From: Clostridia bacterium UC5.1-1D2
GTDB taxonomy: Bacteria; Bacillota; Clostridia; Lachnospirales; Lachnospiraceae
Length of the DNA: 64,000 bases
Direction: 5' to 3'
Assembly: GCA_001304855.1 (NCBI GenBank)
Contig: BBZN01000003.1
Coordinates: 62,001-126,000 of the forward strand
This document shows, in pieces, positions 9,563-15,606 of this stretch (its first letter is position 1; every line of letters starts with the position of its first letter). A program made the position numbers and the translations under genes. Under the pieces are notes generated by a model that saw nothing but the letters and a program-made list of their open reading frames with translations, was not told the DNA's origin and made no database searches.

Positions 9563-10534
9563 ATGAAAATTACGGATTATCAGAAGGTCCAGACACTAGA
9601 TGAAAGCAACATCGTTTTGATTGATGGTAACAATGGAACCAAAACAATTATGGTGACTGATTTTATTAAATCCTTGATTGGGCTTACCAGTTCTCAGGAT
9701 TTCATTTCCGGCGTCAATCTGTCGGAACTTACGCAAATCAATACGTTGTCTGCGGATGATAAGTTATTGATTGGCACCGCAGCAGGGAACAAAGCGATTG
9801 GTGCGGACGATGCACTCTTTGCAATTCTGGACGCTTTTGTTCCGAAGGAGCAGCGCCGCATGATTTACAGAGGAAAAAATCTGGGGAGCGTTATTACAGA
9901 CGACCAGAAGGCAAATATCAAGAACGGAACCTTCAAAGGATTTTTCCTTGGAGATTACTGGTCTATCGGCAGCTATACATGGAGAATCGTAGATTTTGAT
10001 TACTGGTATAATTGCGGCGATACGGCTTTCACCACGCCCCATCTGGTTATCATGCCGGATAAACCTCTTTACAACACACAGATGAATGAGACGAACATCA
10101 CAACCGGCGGCTATGTTGGTTCTAAAATGTACACCAAGAATCTGGCGCAGGCGAAAACGTTGGCGGCGAGTGCCTTTGGTGACTTGATTCTCACCCACCG
10201 TGAATATCTGACAAACGCCGTTTCGAATGGATATCCTTCGGCTGGTGCTTGGTTTGATTCTACGCTGGAACTTCCGAATGAAATTATGATGTACGGAAGC
10301 CTTGTCTTTACTCCGGCAGGAGATGGTACGGTCGTTGTGAACCGTTATACGATCGGAAAGACGCAGCTTGCTTTGTTTACGGTGGTTCCGAATATGATCT
10401 CAAATCGTGCAACGTTCTGGCTCAGAGATATCGTTTCTTCGGCTTATTTCGCTAATGTGGGCAACAATGGCGGTCCGGACTCCAGCTACGCTTCGCACTC
10501 TTATGGGGTTCGTCCGGTCTTCGCTATTGGTTAG
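9563..10534 (+). CDS. DGR variable target protein (tail-tip, C-type lectin/FGE-like C-terminus)
   Basis: This 323-residue protein has an N-terminal phage-structural part (residues 1-100). Its C-terminal domain includes GDYWSIGSYTWRIVDFDYW, FWLRDIVSSAYF and ends GVRPVFAIG, the typical end of C-type-lectin or formylglycine-enzyme-like folds used by DGR variable proteins. The last 35 codons contain the variable repeat (VR). Relative to the template, residues now read Y, G, G, P, D, S, S, Y, H and Y at sites where TR codes N, N, N, T, N, Y, N, N, N and N. This matches adenine mutagenesis of AAC/AAT codons. The protein is expected at the phage tail tip as a receptor-binding protein whose ligand surface is diversified. 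It is intact, with RBS AAAGGAGG upstream. Confidence 0.93.
   Translation: MKITDYQKVQTLDESNIVLIDGNNGTKTIMVTDFIKSLIGLTSSQDFISGVNLSELTQINTLSADDKLLIGTAAGNKAIGADDALFAILDAFVPKEQRRMIYRGKNLGSVITDDQKANIKNGTFKGFFLGDYWSIGSYTWRIVDFDYWYNCGDTAFTTPHLVIMPDKPLYNTQMNETNITTGGYVGSKMYTKNLAQAKTLAASAFGDLILTHREYLTNAVSNGYPSAGAWFDSTLELPNEIMMYGSLVFTPAGDGTVVVNRYTIGKTQLALFTVVPNMISNRATFWLRDIVSSAYFANVGNNGGPDSSYASHSYGVRPVFAIG
10431..10517 (+). repeat. DGR variable repeat (VR)
   Basis: This 87-bp segment in the 3' end of the target gene matches TR at 11598-11684 without gaps. The two differ at 13 positions. In every case TR has A and VR has G (7), C (3) or T (3). All 62 positions where TR is not A are identical. TR contains 25 adenines in this span, so about half have been changed. 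The final bases, ending GTTCGTCCGG, are identical and contain no A; they probably serve as the initiation-of-mutagenic-homing region. Confidence 0.96.
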
Positions 10535-10543
10535 TCTAAATCC

Positions 10544-10560
10544 AGGGGCCCTGTGCCCCT
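10544..10560 (+). other. GC-rich hairpin just downstream of VR
   Basis: AGGGGC and GCCCCT form a 6-bp stem with a 5-base loop (CCTGT). It begins 10 bases after the target stop codon and 27 bases after the end of VR. In characterised DGRs a hairpin/cruciform just downstream of VR enhances retrohoming, so this may be the equivalent element. A weak terminator is an alternative, but no T-run follows. Confidence 0.55.
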
Positions 10561-10633
10561 ACGAAAACCGTACACAGGTGACAACAATCTGTGCTATAAA
10601 AAAGAAAAATCTAAATGAAAGGTGTGAATCAAA

Positions 10634-10942
10634 ATGGAGGATAAGATTTATAAGATTACTCTGTCCGATGAAACTGTTCTTGATAATTTGAGGTTGAACG
10701 GTAATAACTTTATATCTTCATCGGAAATCAATGAGTCCGTTTTTGACGGAAATTGTTCGATCGTAACAATCAACGATGGAGAAAAGGATGAAGTTCACAT
10801 GAACATGGAACTTGTCCAGATTACCAAGGTCGATGACAAGTATTGGTTTGTCTTGCGGGAGGTTCCAGAAACAGAGTTGGCCTTTGTTAAAATGCAGTCA
10901 GATATCGAATATGTTGCCATGATGTCTGAAATCGAACTATAA
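10634..10942 (+). CDS. Small phage protein between DGR target and XkdX
   Basis: This acidic 102-residue protein (MEDKIYKITLSDETVLDNL...) has alternating short hydrophobic strands and no membrane segment or cysteine. Small beta-rich proteins occupy this position in many Firmicute tail modules, just before XkdX, but I do not recognise a named function. It is intact and has an upstream AAAGG site. It lies inside the DGR, between target and accessory gene, so a role in target presentation or chaperoning is possible but unsupported. Confidence 0.75.
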   Translation: MEDKIYKITLSDETVLDNLRLNGNNFISSSEINESVFDGNCSIVTINDGEKDEVHMNMELVQITKVDDKYWFVLREVPETELAFVKMQSDIEYVAMMSEIEL

Positions 10943-10957
10943 AAGGAGGAAACAGTT

Positions 10958-11101
10958 ATGGAACATAGCAAGAATTACGACAAGGTAAAACGCTACTACA
11001 ATTTGGGTATGTGGAATGAAGTACGGGTTCGGAATGCAGTGAAAAAGAACTGGATTACGGAAGAAGAATTCAAAGAGATCACAGACAAGGATTATGCATG
11101 A
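10958..11101 (+). CDS. XkdX-family small phage protein
   Basis: This 47-residue ORF (MEHSKNYDKVKRYYNLGMWN...) has the XkdX pattern: KRYYNLGMW, a basic middle, then W-ITEEEFKEIT. It is preceded by AAAGGAGG at good spacing. Its TGA overlaps the ATG of the following avd gene (ATGA), giving translational coupling. XkdX-family proteins are small tail-module proteins of unknown function that usually sit between tail fibre genes and the holin. Confidence 0.85.
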   Translation: MEHSKNYDKVKRYYNLGMWNEVRVRNAVKKNWITEEEFKEITDKDYA

Positions 11102-11583
11102 GTGTCCTTGTGAGTGACCGGACTGAATCCAAATTTGAAGCGATTACATATTCCATTGAATTGCATGATATGTTGATTGACCTTATGCAGCGTAGTTTCG
11201 GAGTGAAAGATTTGGATCAGCTTGTTCGGGTAAGATATGCTCACGGAAAGGATGCAACAGAAGATTTTTCAAGGTATAGATATTTAATGCTGAATTATAA
11301 AAATCGAATTGACCAGTTGGCTTCTATGCTGACTAGCAATGTCCGAGCGGCTAATTCTATCTATCCGACTACGCTGCACGAATATGAGCAAAGAAGAGAT
11401 TATCAGAATACAGCCATAGTAAACTGCGAGCAGCTTTTGAAAGAGTTGCAACGAATCGTTGAGATATTCGAAGTGGACGTTAATCTCTACAGTCGCTATG
11501 TTAAAGCTATCGACCGAGAAATCGGATTGATAAAGAAGTGGCGTCAACGAGATAACCGAATCAAGTCACAGTTAAAAGGGTAA
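11098..11583 (+). CDS. avd: DGR accessory variability determinant (Avd)
   Basis: This 161-residue, highly helical, basic-rich protein overlaps the XkdX gene by 4 bp and ends 14 bp before TR. Size, composition (long helices with spaced Arg/Lys such as YRYLMLNYKNRIDQL and IDREIGLIKKWRQRDNR) and position match Avd. Avd is the four-helix-bundle protein that forms a pentamer, binds the DGR reverse transcriptase and TR RNA, and is required for cDNA synthesis in studied DGRs. It is slightly longer than the roughly 125 residues of the Bordetella phage protein. Assignment rests on the locus and fold character. Confidence 0.85.
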   Translation: MSVLVSDRTESKFEAITYSIELHDMLIDLMQRSFGVKDLDQLVRVRYAHGKDATEDFSRYRYLMLNYKNRIDQLASMLTSNVRAANSIYPTTLHEYEQRRDYQNTAIVNCEQLLKELQRIVEIFEVDVNLYSRYVKAIDREIGLIKKWRQRDNRIKSQLKG

Positions 11584-11597
11584 TGTCTAATTATGCG

Positions 11598-11684
11598 TCG
11601 TTTCTTCGGCTAATTTCGCTAATGTGAACAACAATGGCAATACGAACTACAACAACGCTTCGAACTCTAATGGAGTTCGTCCGG
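11598..11684 (+). repeat. DGR template repeat (TR)
   Basis: This non-coding 87-bp template is paired with VR at 10431-10517. In the VR reading frame it would encode an Asn-rich stretch (VNNNGNTNYNNASNSNG). AAC/AAT codons let adenine mutagenesis reach many residues without creating stop codons. It lies between avd and the reverse transcriptase on the same strand, the standard order for Avd-type DGRs. TR RNA would be transcribed together with avd and the RT gene. Confidence 0.96.
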
Positions 11685-11685
11685 A

Positions 11686-11708
11686 TTCTCTGCTTAACCA
11701 ACAGAGAA
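11686..11708 (+). other. Hairpin abutting the 3' end of TR
   Basis: TTCTCTG (11686-11692) pairs with CAGAGAA (11702-11708) around a 9-base loop. It starts two bases after the TR/VR identity ends and is not present after VR. It could be part of the structured TR RNA that primes or positions the RT-Avd complex. This is inference from location. Confidence 0.5.
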
Positions 11709-11793
11709 GGAGACATTGTCCTTTCCGAATGGATAAATAGCAAAGCCGGACGCAATTTACTACGGTAAGTATTGCTATCACGGTGAATGATTT

Positions 11794-12990
11794 ATGAACT
11801 ATGAGGAGATTATCTGTGACGCCAACAATTTGTATAGAGCTTACAAGGTTTCTGTCAAAACCAGCAAGTGGAAGGAAACAACGCAGAAATTCATGATGAA
11901 TTTTCTTCGGTATATCTTTTCCATTCAAGACGACCTGATGAATCGGACTCTTCAAAATGGACCGACACAGGAATTCACGCTGTTTGAGAGAGGCCGAGTA
12001 AGACCTATTACAAGTATTCAAATTCGGGATCGCATTATTCGGCATGTTTTGTGCGATGAAGTCTTGCTTCCCGAAGTGAAGAAGCATATTATCTATGACA
12101 ATTGTGCTTCGATTAAAGGAAGAGGTATCTCTCATCAGCGGGACAGGTTCGAAGTTCATCTCCGTAAATACTATCGGTTGTATGGAAATGAAGGATGGAT
12201 ATTGTTCGGAGACTTTTCCAAGTTTTACGATAATATCATTCATGAAATTGCCAAACGGGAATTGTTAAAGCTGTTCGATGATGACGAATTCATTGACTGG
12301 TTGCTAACCCAGATTTTTGACGGATTTAAAATCGATGTTTCTTACATGACGGACGAGGAATATGCCACATGTATGTCTGACACTTTCAACAAGTTAGATT
12401 ATAGGAACATTCCAGAGTCAAAGCTGACAGGCGAAAAGTGGATGGAGAAGTCGGTTAATATTGGAGACCAGCTATCACAAGTCATCGGGATTTATTATCC
12501 GTATCGGATTGATAATTACGTCAAATATGTAAGAAGCCAGAAGTTTTATGGAAGATACATGGATGACTGGTATATCATGAATCCGAGTAAAGAAGAACTC
12601 TTTGATCTGCTAGATCATATTCATCAAATTGCAGAAGAATATGGAATCCATATCAATAAGAAGAAAACTCGAATTGTGAAGATTTCCAGCACGTACAAAT
12701 TTCTGCAAATAAAATACAGTTTAACAGATTCCGGAAAGGTAATTAAGCGAATCAATCCGAAGCGGGTTACTACGATGCGCAGAAAGCTCAAGAAACTCGC
12801 CGTCAAAGTGAAAAACGAGGAGATAACGTATGAAAATGTAGAGAATATGTTTCGGGGCTGGATGGGAAGCTTTTACAAACTTTTGTCGAAGGAACAAAGA
12901 AAAAATTTGATAGGTCTCTATGAAGATTTATTTGAAAAGTCGATTACAATCATCAGCAAAAGGATGATCATAACCGATAAAATCAAATAG
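11794..12990 (+). CDS. DGR reverse transcriptase
   Basis: This 398-residue RT has the catalytic YMDD at residues 255-258 and the motif-A aspartate in FGDFSKFYDN (D140). Its template-interaction motif reads IGDQLSQ (223-229) instead of the QGxxxSP of other retroelement RTs. The substituted motif (GxxxSQ) is characteristic of DGR RTs and is linked to their low fidelity at template adenines. A basic thumb-like C-terminus follows. It reads TR RNA and, with Avd, makes A-mutagenised cDNA that replaces VR. No frameshift is seen, so the enzyme looks functional. Confidence 0.95.
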   Translation: MNYEEIICDANNLYRAYKVSVKTSKWKETTQKFMMNFLRYIFSIQDDLMNRTLQNGPTQEFTLFERGRVRPITSIQIRDRIIRHVLCDEVLLPEVKKHIIYDNCASIKGRGISHQRDRFEVHLRKYYRLYGNEGWILFGDFSKFYDNIIHEIAKRELLKLFDDDEFIDWLLTQIFDGFKIDVSYMTDEEYATCMSDTFNKLDYRNIPESKLTGEKWMEKSVNIGDQLSQVIGIYYPYRIDNYVKYVRSQKFYGRYMDDWYIMNPSKEELFDLLDHIHQIAEEYGIHINKKKTRIVKISSTYKFLQIKYSLTDSGKVIKRINPKRVTTMRRKLKKLAVKVKNEEITYENVENMFRGWMGSFYKLLSKEQRKNLIGLYEDLFEKSITIISKRMIITDKIK

Positions 12991-13007
12991 TTATGGAGGA
13001 TACTAAA

Positions 13008-13331
13008 ATGGAACCATGGTTTCAAATGGTGGTGACGATTATGTGTGCAGTCGTCGCCTCTTCTGGTTTTTGGGCGTATATCCAGAAGAAAAGTGAGAAA
13101 AAAGATGTGAGGACGCAGATGCTGATTGGTCTTGCTCACGATAGAATTATCTATCTGGGAATGTCCTACATCGAGCGGGGATGGATCACGCAGGACGAAT
13201 ATGAAAATCTGCACGATTATCTCTACAAGCCCTATGAAGAGATGGGCGGAAATGGCTCAGCTAAAAAAGTCATGCAGGAGATCAATAAGTTGCCCATTCA
13301 CAAATCAACCTATATTCAAGAAAATCAGTAG
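13008..13331 (+). CDS. Small membrane-anchored phage protein upstream of holin
   Basis: I choose the ATG at 13008 because GGAGG lies at the right distance upstream; the in-frame ATG at 12993 overlaps that site. The 107-residue product has one N-terminal membrane segment (MVVTIMCAVVASSGFWAYI). A soluble tail follows (LIGLAHDRIIYLGMSYIERGW, LYKPYEEMGGNG). Proteins of this type are common just before holins in Firmicute phages and are sometimes annotated holin-like. A role in lysis is inferred from position only. Confidence 0.75.
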   Translation: MEPWFQMVVTIMCAVVASSGFWAYIQKKSEKKDVRTQMLIGLAHDRIIYLGMSYIERGWITQDEYENLHDYLYKPYEEMGGNGSAKKVMQEINKLPIHKSTYIQENQ

Positions 13332-13342
13332 GAGGAATTAAA

Positions 13343-13639
13343 ATGATGGAACAGATTATGAACTATGTGCAGCCTGAGTTAATCGTTGTGGCGATTGTCC
13401 TTTACTTCTGCGGTATGGGGCTGAAGCAGACTCAGGCAATCAAGGACAAGTATATTCCGTTGATCCTCGGTGTCGGCGGCATCGTCCTTTGCGGAATCTG
13501 GGTTTTGGCCACTTCTCCATTAGGGAGTGGTCAGGAGATTGCAATGGCTATATTTATCGCAATTGTTCAGGGAATTTTAATGGCCGGTCTCAGTACCTAT
13601 GTAAATCAGATCATTAAGCAGGCAAATAAAGATGAGTAG
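13343..13639 (+). CDS. Phage holin (Hol44/superfamily V type)
   Basis: This 98-residue protein has about three membrane segments: YVQPELIVVAIVLYFCGMGL, IPLILGVGGIVLCGIWVLA and IAMAIFIAIVQGILMAGLS. A short charged tail (KQANKDE) follows. The pattern, including LKQTQAIKDKYIP between the first two segments, fits the Hol44-type phage holin family. It would form the lesion that lets an endolysin reach the wall, but no endolysin gene follows in this window. Confidence 0.85.
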   Translation: MMEQIMNYVQPELIVVAIVLYFCGMGLKQTQAIKDKYIPLILGVGGIVLCGIWVLATSPLGSGQEIAMAIFIAIVQGILMAGLSTYVNQIIKQANKDE

Positions 13640-13698
13640 CAAGCGGACAGAGCGTGAAACCGTTCTTTTTTTATTTCCAAAAGAGAGGATGAGAGAAT

Positions 13699-14280
13699 AT
13701 GGCTATTAACAAAGTAATCTATGGTGGAGAGACACTGATCGACCTGACCGGCGATACCGTAACCGCTGATAAGATTCTTTCCGGCTTTACCGCCCATGAC
13801 AAAGGAGGGGAGCCGATCACAGGTACTTGTGAATATGACGTAGATTCTTCTGATGCAACAGCCGCTGTTGCTGAAATTCTTCAGGGAAAGACCGCGTATG
13901 TACGAGGTCAGAAACTGACGGGAACCATGAAGAATAACGGAGCTGTGACAGGTACAATTTCTTCAAAGGATGAAGAGTACACCATTCCGCAGGGACATCA
14001 CGATGGTTCTGGTAAAGTTGGGATTTCGGCAGCAGAAAAAGAGAAAATCATTCCGGATAATATTCGAGAGGGTATTACTCTGCTTGGTGTAGAAGGTTCT
14101 ATGTCAGGTACGGAAGATGCCAAACCACAGGCAAAGACAGTTACACCTTCTACAAAGGAGCAGACAGTGCTTCCGAATTCTGAGGAAGGATATAACTACT
14201 TATCGCAGGTTACAGTCAAAGCAATCCCATATAACGAAAGCGAGAATCCCGCTGGAGGTACTACGGTAACTATCGGGTAG
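13699..14280 (+). CDS. Phage tail-fibre-like protein
   Basis: This 193-residue protein begins AINKVIYGGETLIDLTGDTVTADKIL, followed by Gly/Thr-rich short repeats (LQGKTAYVRGQKLTGTM, EGITLLGVEGSM). These resemble repeat modules of tail fibre and baseplate-accessory proteins of Clostridia phages. It has a strong RBS (GAGAGGATGAG). Its first 45 residues are paralogous to the next gene. Its location after the holin rather than in the tail module is slightly unusual. Function is inferred. Confidence 0.7.
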   Translation: MAINKVIYGGETLIDLTGDTVTADKILSGFTAHDKGGEPITGTCEYDVDSSDATAAVAEILQGKTAYVRGQKLTGTMKNNGAVTGTISSKDEEYTIPQGHHDGSGKVGISAAEKEKIIPDNIREGITLLGVEGSMSGTEDAKPQAKTVTPSTKEQTVLPNSEEGYNYLSQVTVKAIPYNESENPAGGTTVTIG

Positions 14281-14293
14281 GAGGGAGGCTTAA

Positions 14294-14545
14294 ATGGCTA
14301 CAAATAAAGTCGTTTACAGCGGCAGAACCCTCATAGATTTGACTGGGGATACTGTGACAGAAGAAACTCTGCTAAGAGGTTATACGGCTCACAGAGCAGA
14401 CGGGACGCAGATTGTGGGAACAGCATTTGCCGATTATCCGGAGCGATATTCGTTTCTTGACCCTCTTCAGGATTCAAATGGAGAAAAGATCCTTGATAAT
14501 TCGAATAATGTACTACAGGGTGAAACGGTGTATAAAAAGGTGTAG
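14294..14545 (+). CDS. Short paralog of the preceding fibre-like protein
   Basis: This 83-residue protein (ATNKVVYSGRTLIDLTGDTVTEETLL...) is clearly related to the N-terminus of the 13699-14280 product. The shared core includes LIDLTGDTVT and GYTAH/GFTAH. It lacks the repeat-rich C-terminus. GGAGGGAG precedes it by 7 bases, so it appears translated. It may be a tandem duplication in which only the attachment domain remains, or an interchangeable adaptor. It is the last prophage-like gene before non-coding DNA. Confidence 0.68.
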   Translation: MATNKVVYSGRTLIDLTGDTVTEETLLRGYTAHRADGTQIVGTAFADYPERYSFLDPLQDSNGEKILDNSNNVLQGETVYKKV

Positions 14546-14613
14546 AAATGTCGTTTACTTCTTGAATATTCCTATACTTTTGATAAAAGAATGGCTAAAA
14601 ATCAAGGTTTCCT

Positions 14614-14708
14614 GTTTCCATTGAGGAGAGCGCTAAAGCTGGGAAATTCTAAAAAATGCTGATAGAATAAGATGTTTTGGAAGTTTTGAGCGTGTTTGGT
14701 GGTTGGAA
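14614..14708 (+). repeat. 95-bp direct repeat, copy 1
   Basis: This copy aligns without gaps to 15149-15243, with 79 of 95 bases identical. The first 29 bases are exact. In copy 2 one frame reads TVSIEESAKAGKFKKRLKE and stops. In copy 1 the same frame is broken by an early stop, so the repeat may carry the 3' end of a lost gene. A promoter and a terminated short RNA follow copy 1. Confidence 0.8.
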
Positions 14709-14734
14709 TAAATAGTTCGATAATTACTAAACTA

Positions 14735-14763
14735 TTGACATTTTCTCTTCCTTGGCGTAATAT
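14735..14763 (+). promoter_or_regulatory. Promoter of candidate small RNA
   Basis: TTGACA at 14735-14740 is followed after 17 bases by TAATAT (14758-14763). TATAAT at 14761-14766 is an alternative with 20-base spacing. It reads toward the terminator at 14808-14846 with no ORF between, so it probably drives an RNA of about 75-80 nt. Confidence 0.6.
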
Positions 14764-14769
14764 AATGTT

Positions 14770-14846
14770 AGCAGAGAAAAGTGGTTGTGTCCACTGGACG
14801 CAAAGCGAAACCCCAAGGAGGTGCAACTCCTTGGGGTTTCTTTTTT
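14770..14846 (+). ncRNA. Candidate small RNA convergent to a 28-aa toxin-like ORF
   Basis: The segment runs from just after the promoter to a strong intrinsic terminator. It contains a small hairpin (GTCC-ACT-GGAC) and no credible ORF. It faces the short membrane-peptide gene at 14882-14968, whose transcript would run into the same hairpin. The antisense partner of a type I toxin-antitoxin pair typically has this convergent 3'-overlap layout. No expression evidence is available. Confidence 0.5.
14808..14846 (+). terminator. Rho-independent terminator
   Basis: AAACCCCAAGGAG pairs with CTCCTTGGGGTTT around a 6-base loop (GTGCAA), followed by a run of Ts on the plus strand. The stem is nearly symmetric and could also slow leftward transcription. 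Confidence 0.85.
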
Positions 14847-14881
14847 CCTTTTGAAGAGGAATAACTTAGGCAGACTGTTGG

Positions 14882-14968
14882 TTATTTATCTCTGTCCAAC
14901 CATTTACAAATATAGTAGCAAACTATACCTGCCATAACAGAGATAAGAAAAGTGGTTATGTATTGCAC
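14882..14968 (-). CDS. 28-aa hydrophobic peptide, candidate type I toxin
   Basis: On the minus strand, a GTG start (14966-14968) follows AAGGAGG at 8-base spacing. It encodes 28 residues: a membrane segment (FLISVMAGIVCYYICKWL) followed by the charged end DRDK. Fst/TxpA-like type I toxins are similarly short, with one membrane helix and a charged tail, and are often regulated by a convergent antisense RNA. A near-perfect promoter lies upstream at 15012-15040, and a terminated RNA faces it from the left. It is too short for routine gene finding. Assignment as a toxin is by architecture, not by a known family name. Confidence 0.6.
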   Translation of the reverse strand: MQYITTFLISVMAGIVCYYICKWLDRDK

Positions 14969-15011
14969 TGGCCGCACCTCCTTCCTGCTGGAAAGAGTCA
15001 ACAGCAATTTT

Positions 15012-15040
15012 ATTATAGCTGTTAAGTGGTGGAATGTCTA
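15012..15040 (-). promoter_or_regulatory. Promoter of the 28-aa peptide gene
   Basis: On the minus strand, TAGACA (15035-15040) is followed by a 17-base spacer and a consensus TATAAT (15012-15017). Transcription would start near 15005, giving a leader of about 37 bases with an AGGAGG site. Confidence 0.7.
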
Positions 15041-15148
15041 TTCTAATCTATAAAACGAATCGTAATAATGAGCAGTCATCAGTAGTGCAGAGTAGCACAC
15101 CCATAGCGCACAAACACCTCTCAAACCCCTGAAAACCCTTCCTTCACC

Positions 15149-15243
15149 GTTTCCATTGAGGAGAGCGCTAAAGCTGGCAAGTTTAAGAAAAGGCTGAAAG
15201 AATAAGAGGTTTTGAAGGCTGTGAAGGCGTTTGATGGTTGGAA
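15149..15243 (+). repeat. 95-bp direct repeat, copy 2
   Basis: Partner of 14614-14708 (79/95 identical, no gaps). Like copy 1 it is followed by a small hairpin (CTATG...CATAG) and a terminator, but it lacks the roughly 80-bp promoter segment that follows copy 1. Confidence 0.8.
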
Positions 15244-15274
15244 CAAAAAGCAGCTATGTCCGTAGGGCATAGCA

Positions 15275-15306
15275 AAAACCCGGAGAGTGGCAGCCCTCCG
15301 GGTTTT
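15275..15306 (+). terminator. Rho-independent terminator after repeat copy 2
   Basis: AAAACCCGGAG pairs with CTCCGGGTTTT around a 10-base loop, followed by CTTTTCCCC. It occupies the same relative place as the terminator after repeat copy 1. Confidence 0.75.
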
Positions 15307-15606
15307 CTTTTCCCCCTTTTTAAGTAGATGTACCCTCGGAATCTCTCAAAACATTGAAAGAGAGGCATCTCGTCAGTCTGCGCACAGGCGAGGGGGAGAA
15401 TGCGTTCCACAGGGATATTATCCGTATACTCTGCCCCGGGGATGGGAGCGGGGCGGAGAAAGCAATACAGGAACATCTGGGCCAATTCGCCCGGAAACAT
15501 CTTCAGGGTGAAGCGAAAGACGGATAGATCCTCTTACACTGTGGGACGTGCCGTCCTGGTTGAACGGGGCAGGCCGGCCAATAGATGCATATAACCACGG
15601 ATTCTC

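Larger units (their letters stand above)
15041..15606. other. Non-coding stretch with repeat copy 2
   Basis: I see no convincing gene here. It holds repeat copy 2 (15149-15243) and a second terminator. Between 15310 and 15606 there are only short ORFs without good ribosome sites or recognisable sequence. It separates the prophage side from the ABC exporter operon that ends at 15607. Confidence 0.6.

Noticed and set aside
14614-15243. The 95-bp repeats as prophage attL/attR
   Set aside because: They enclose only about 530 bp that contains no phage gene, and they differ at 16 positions. Attachment cores are normally identical and flank the element.
15183-15500. Minus-strand ORF of about 105 residues left of the ABC operon
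   Set aside because: No recognisable domain or ribosome site, and it runs through a terminator and repeat copy 2.
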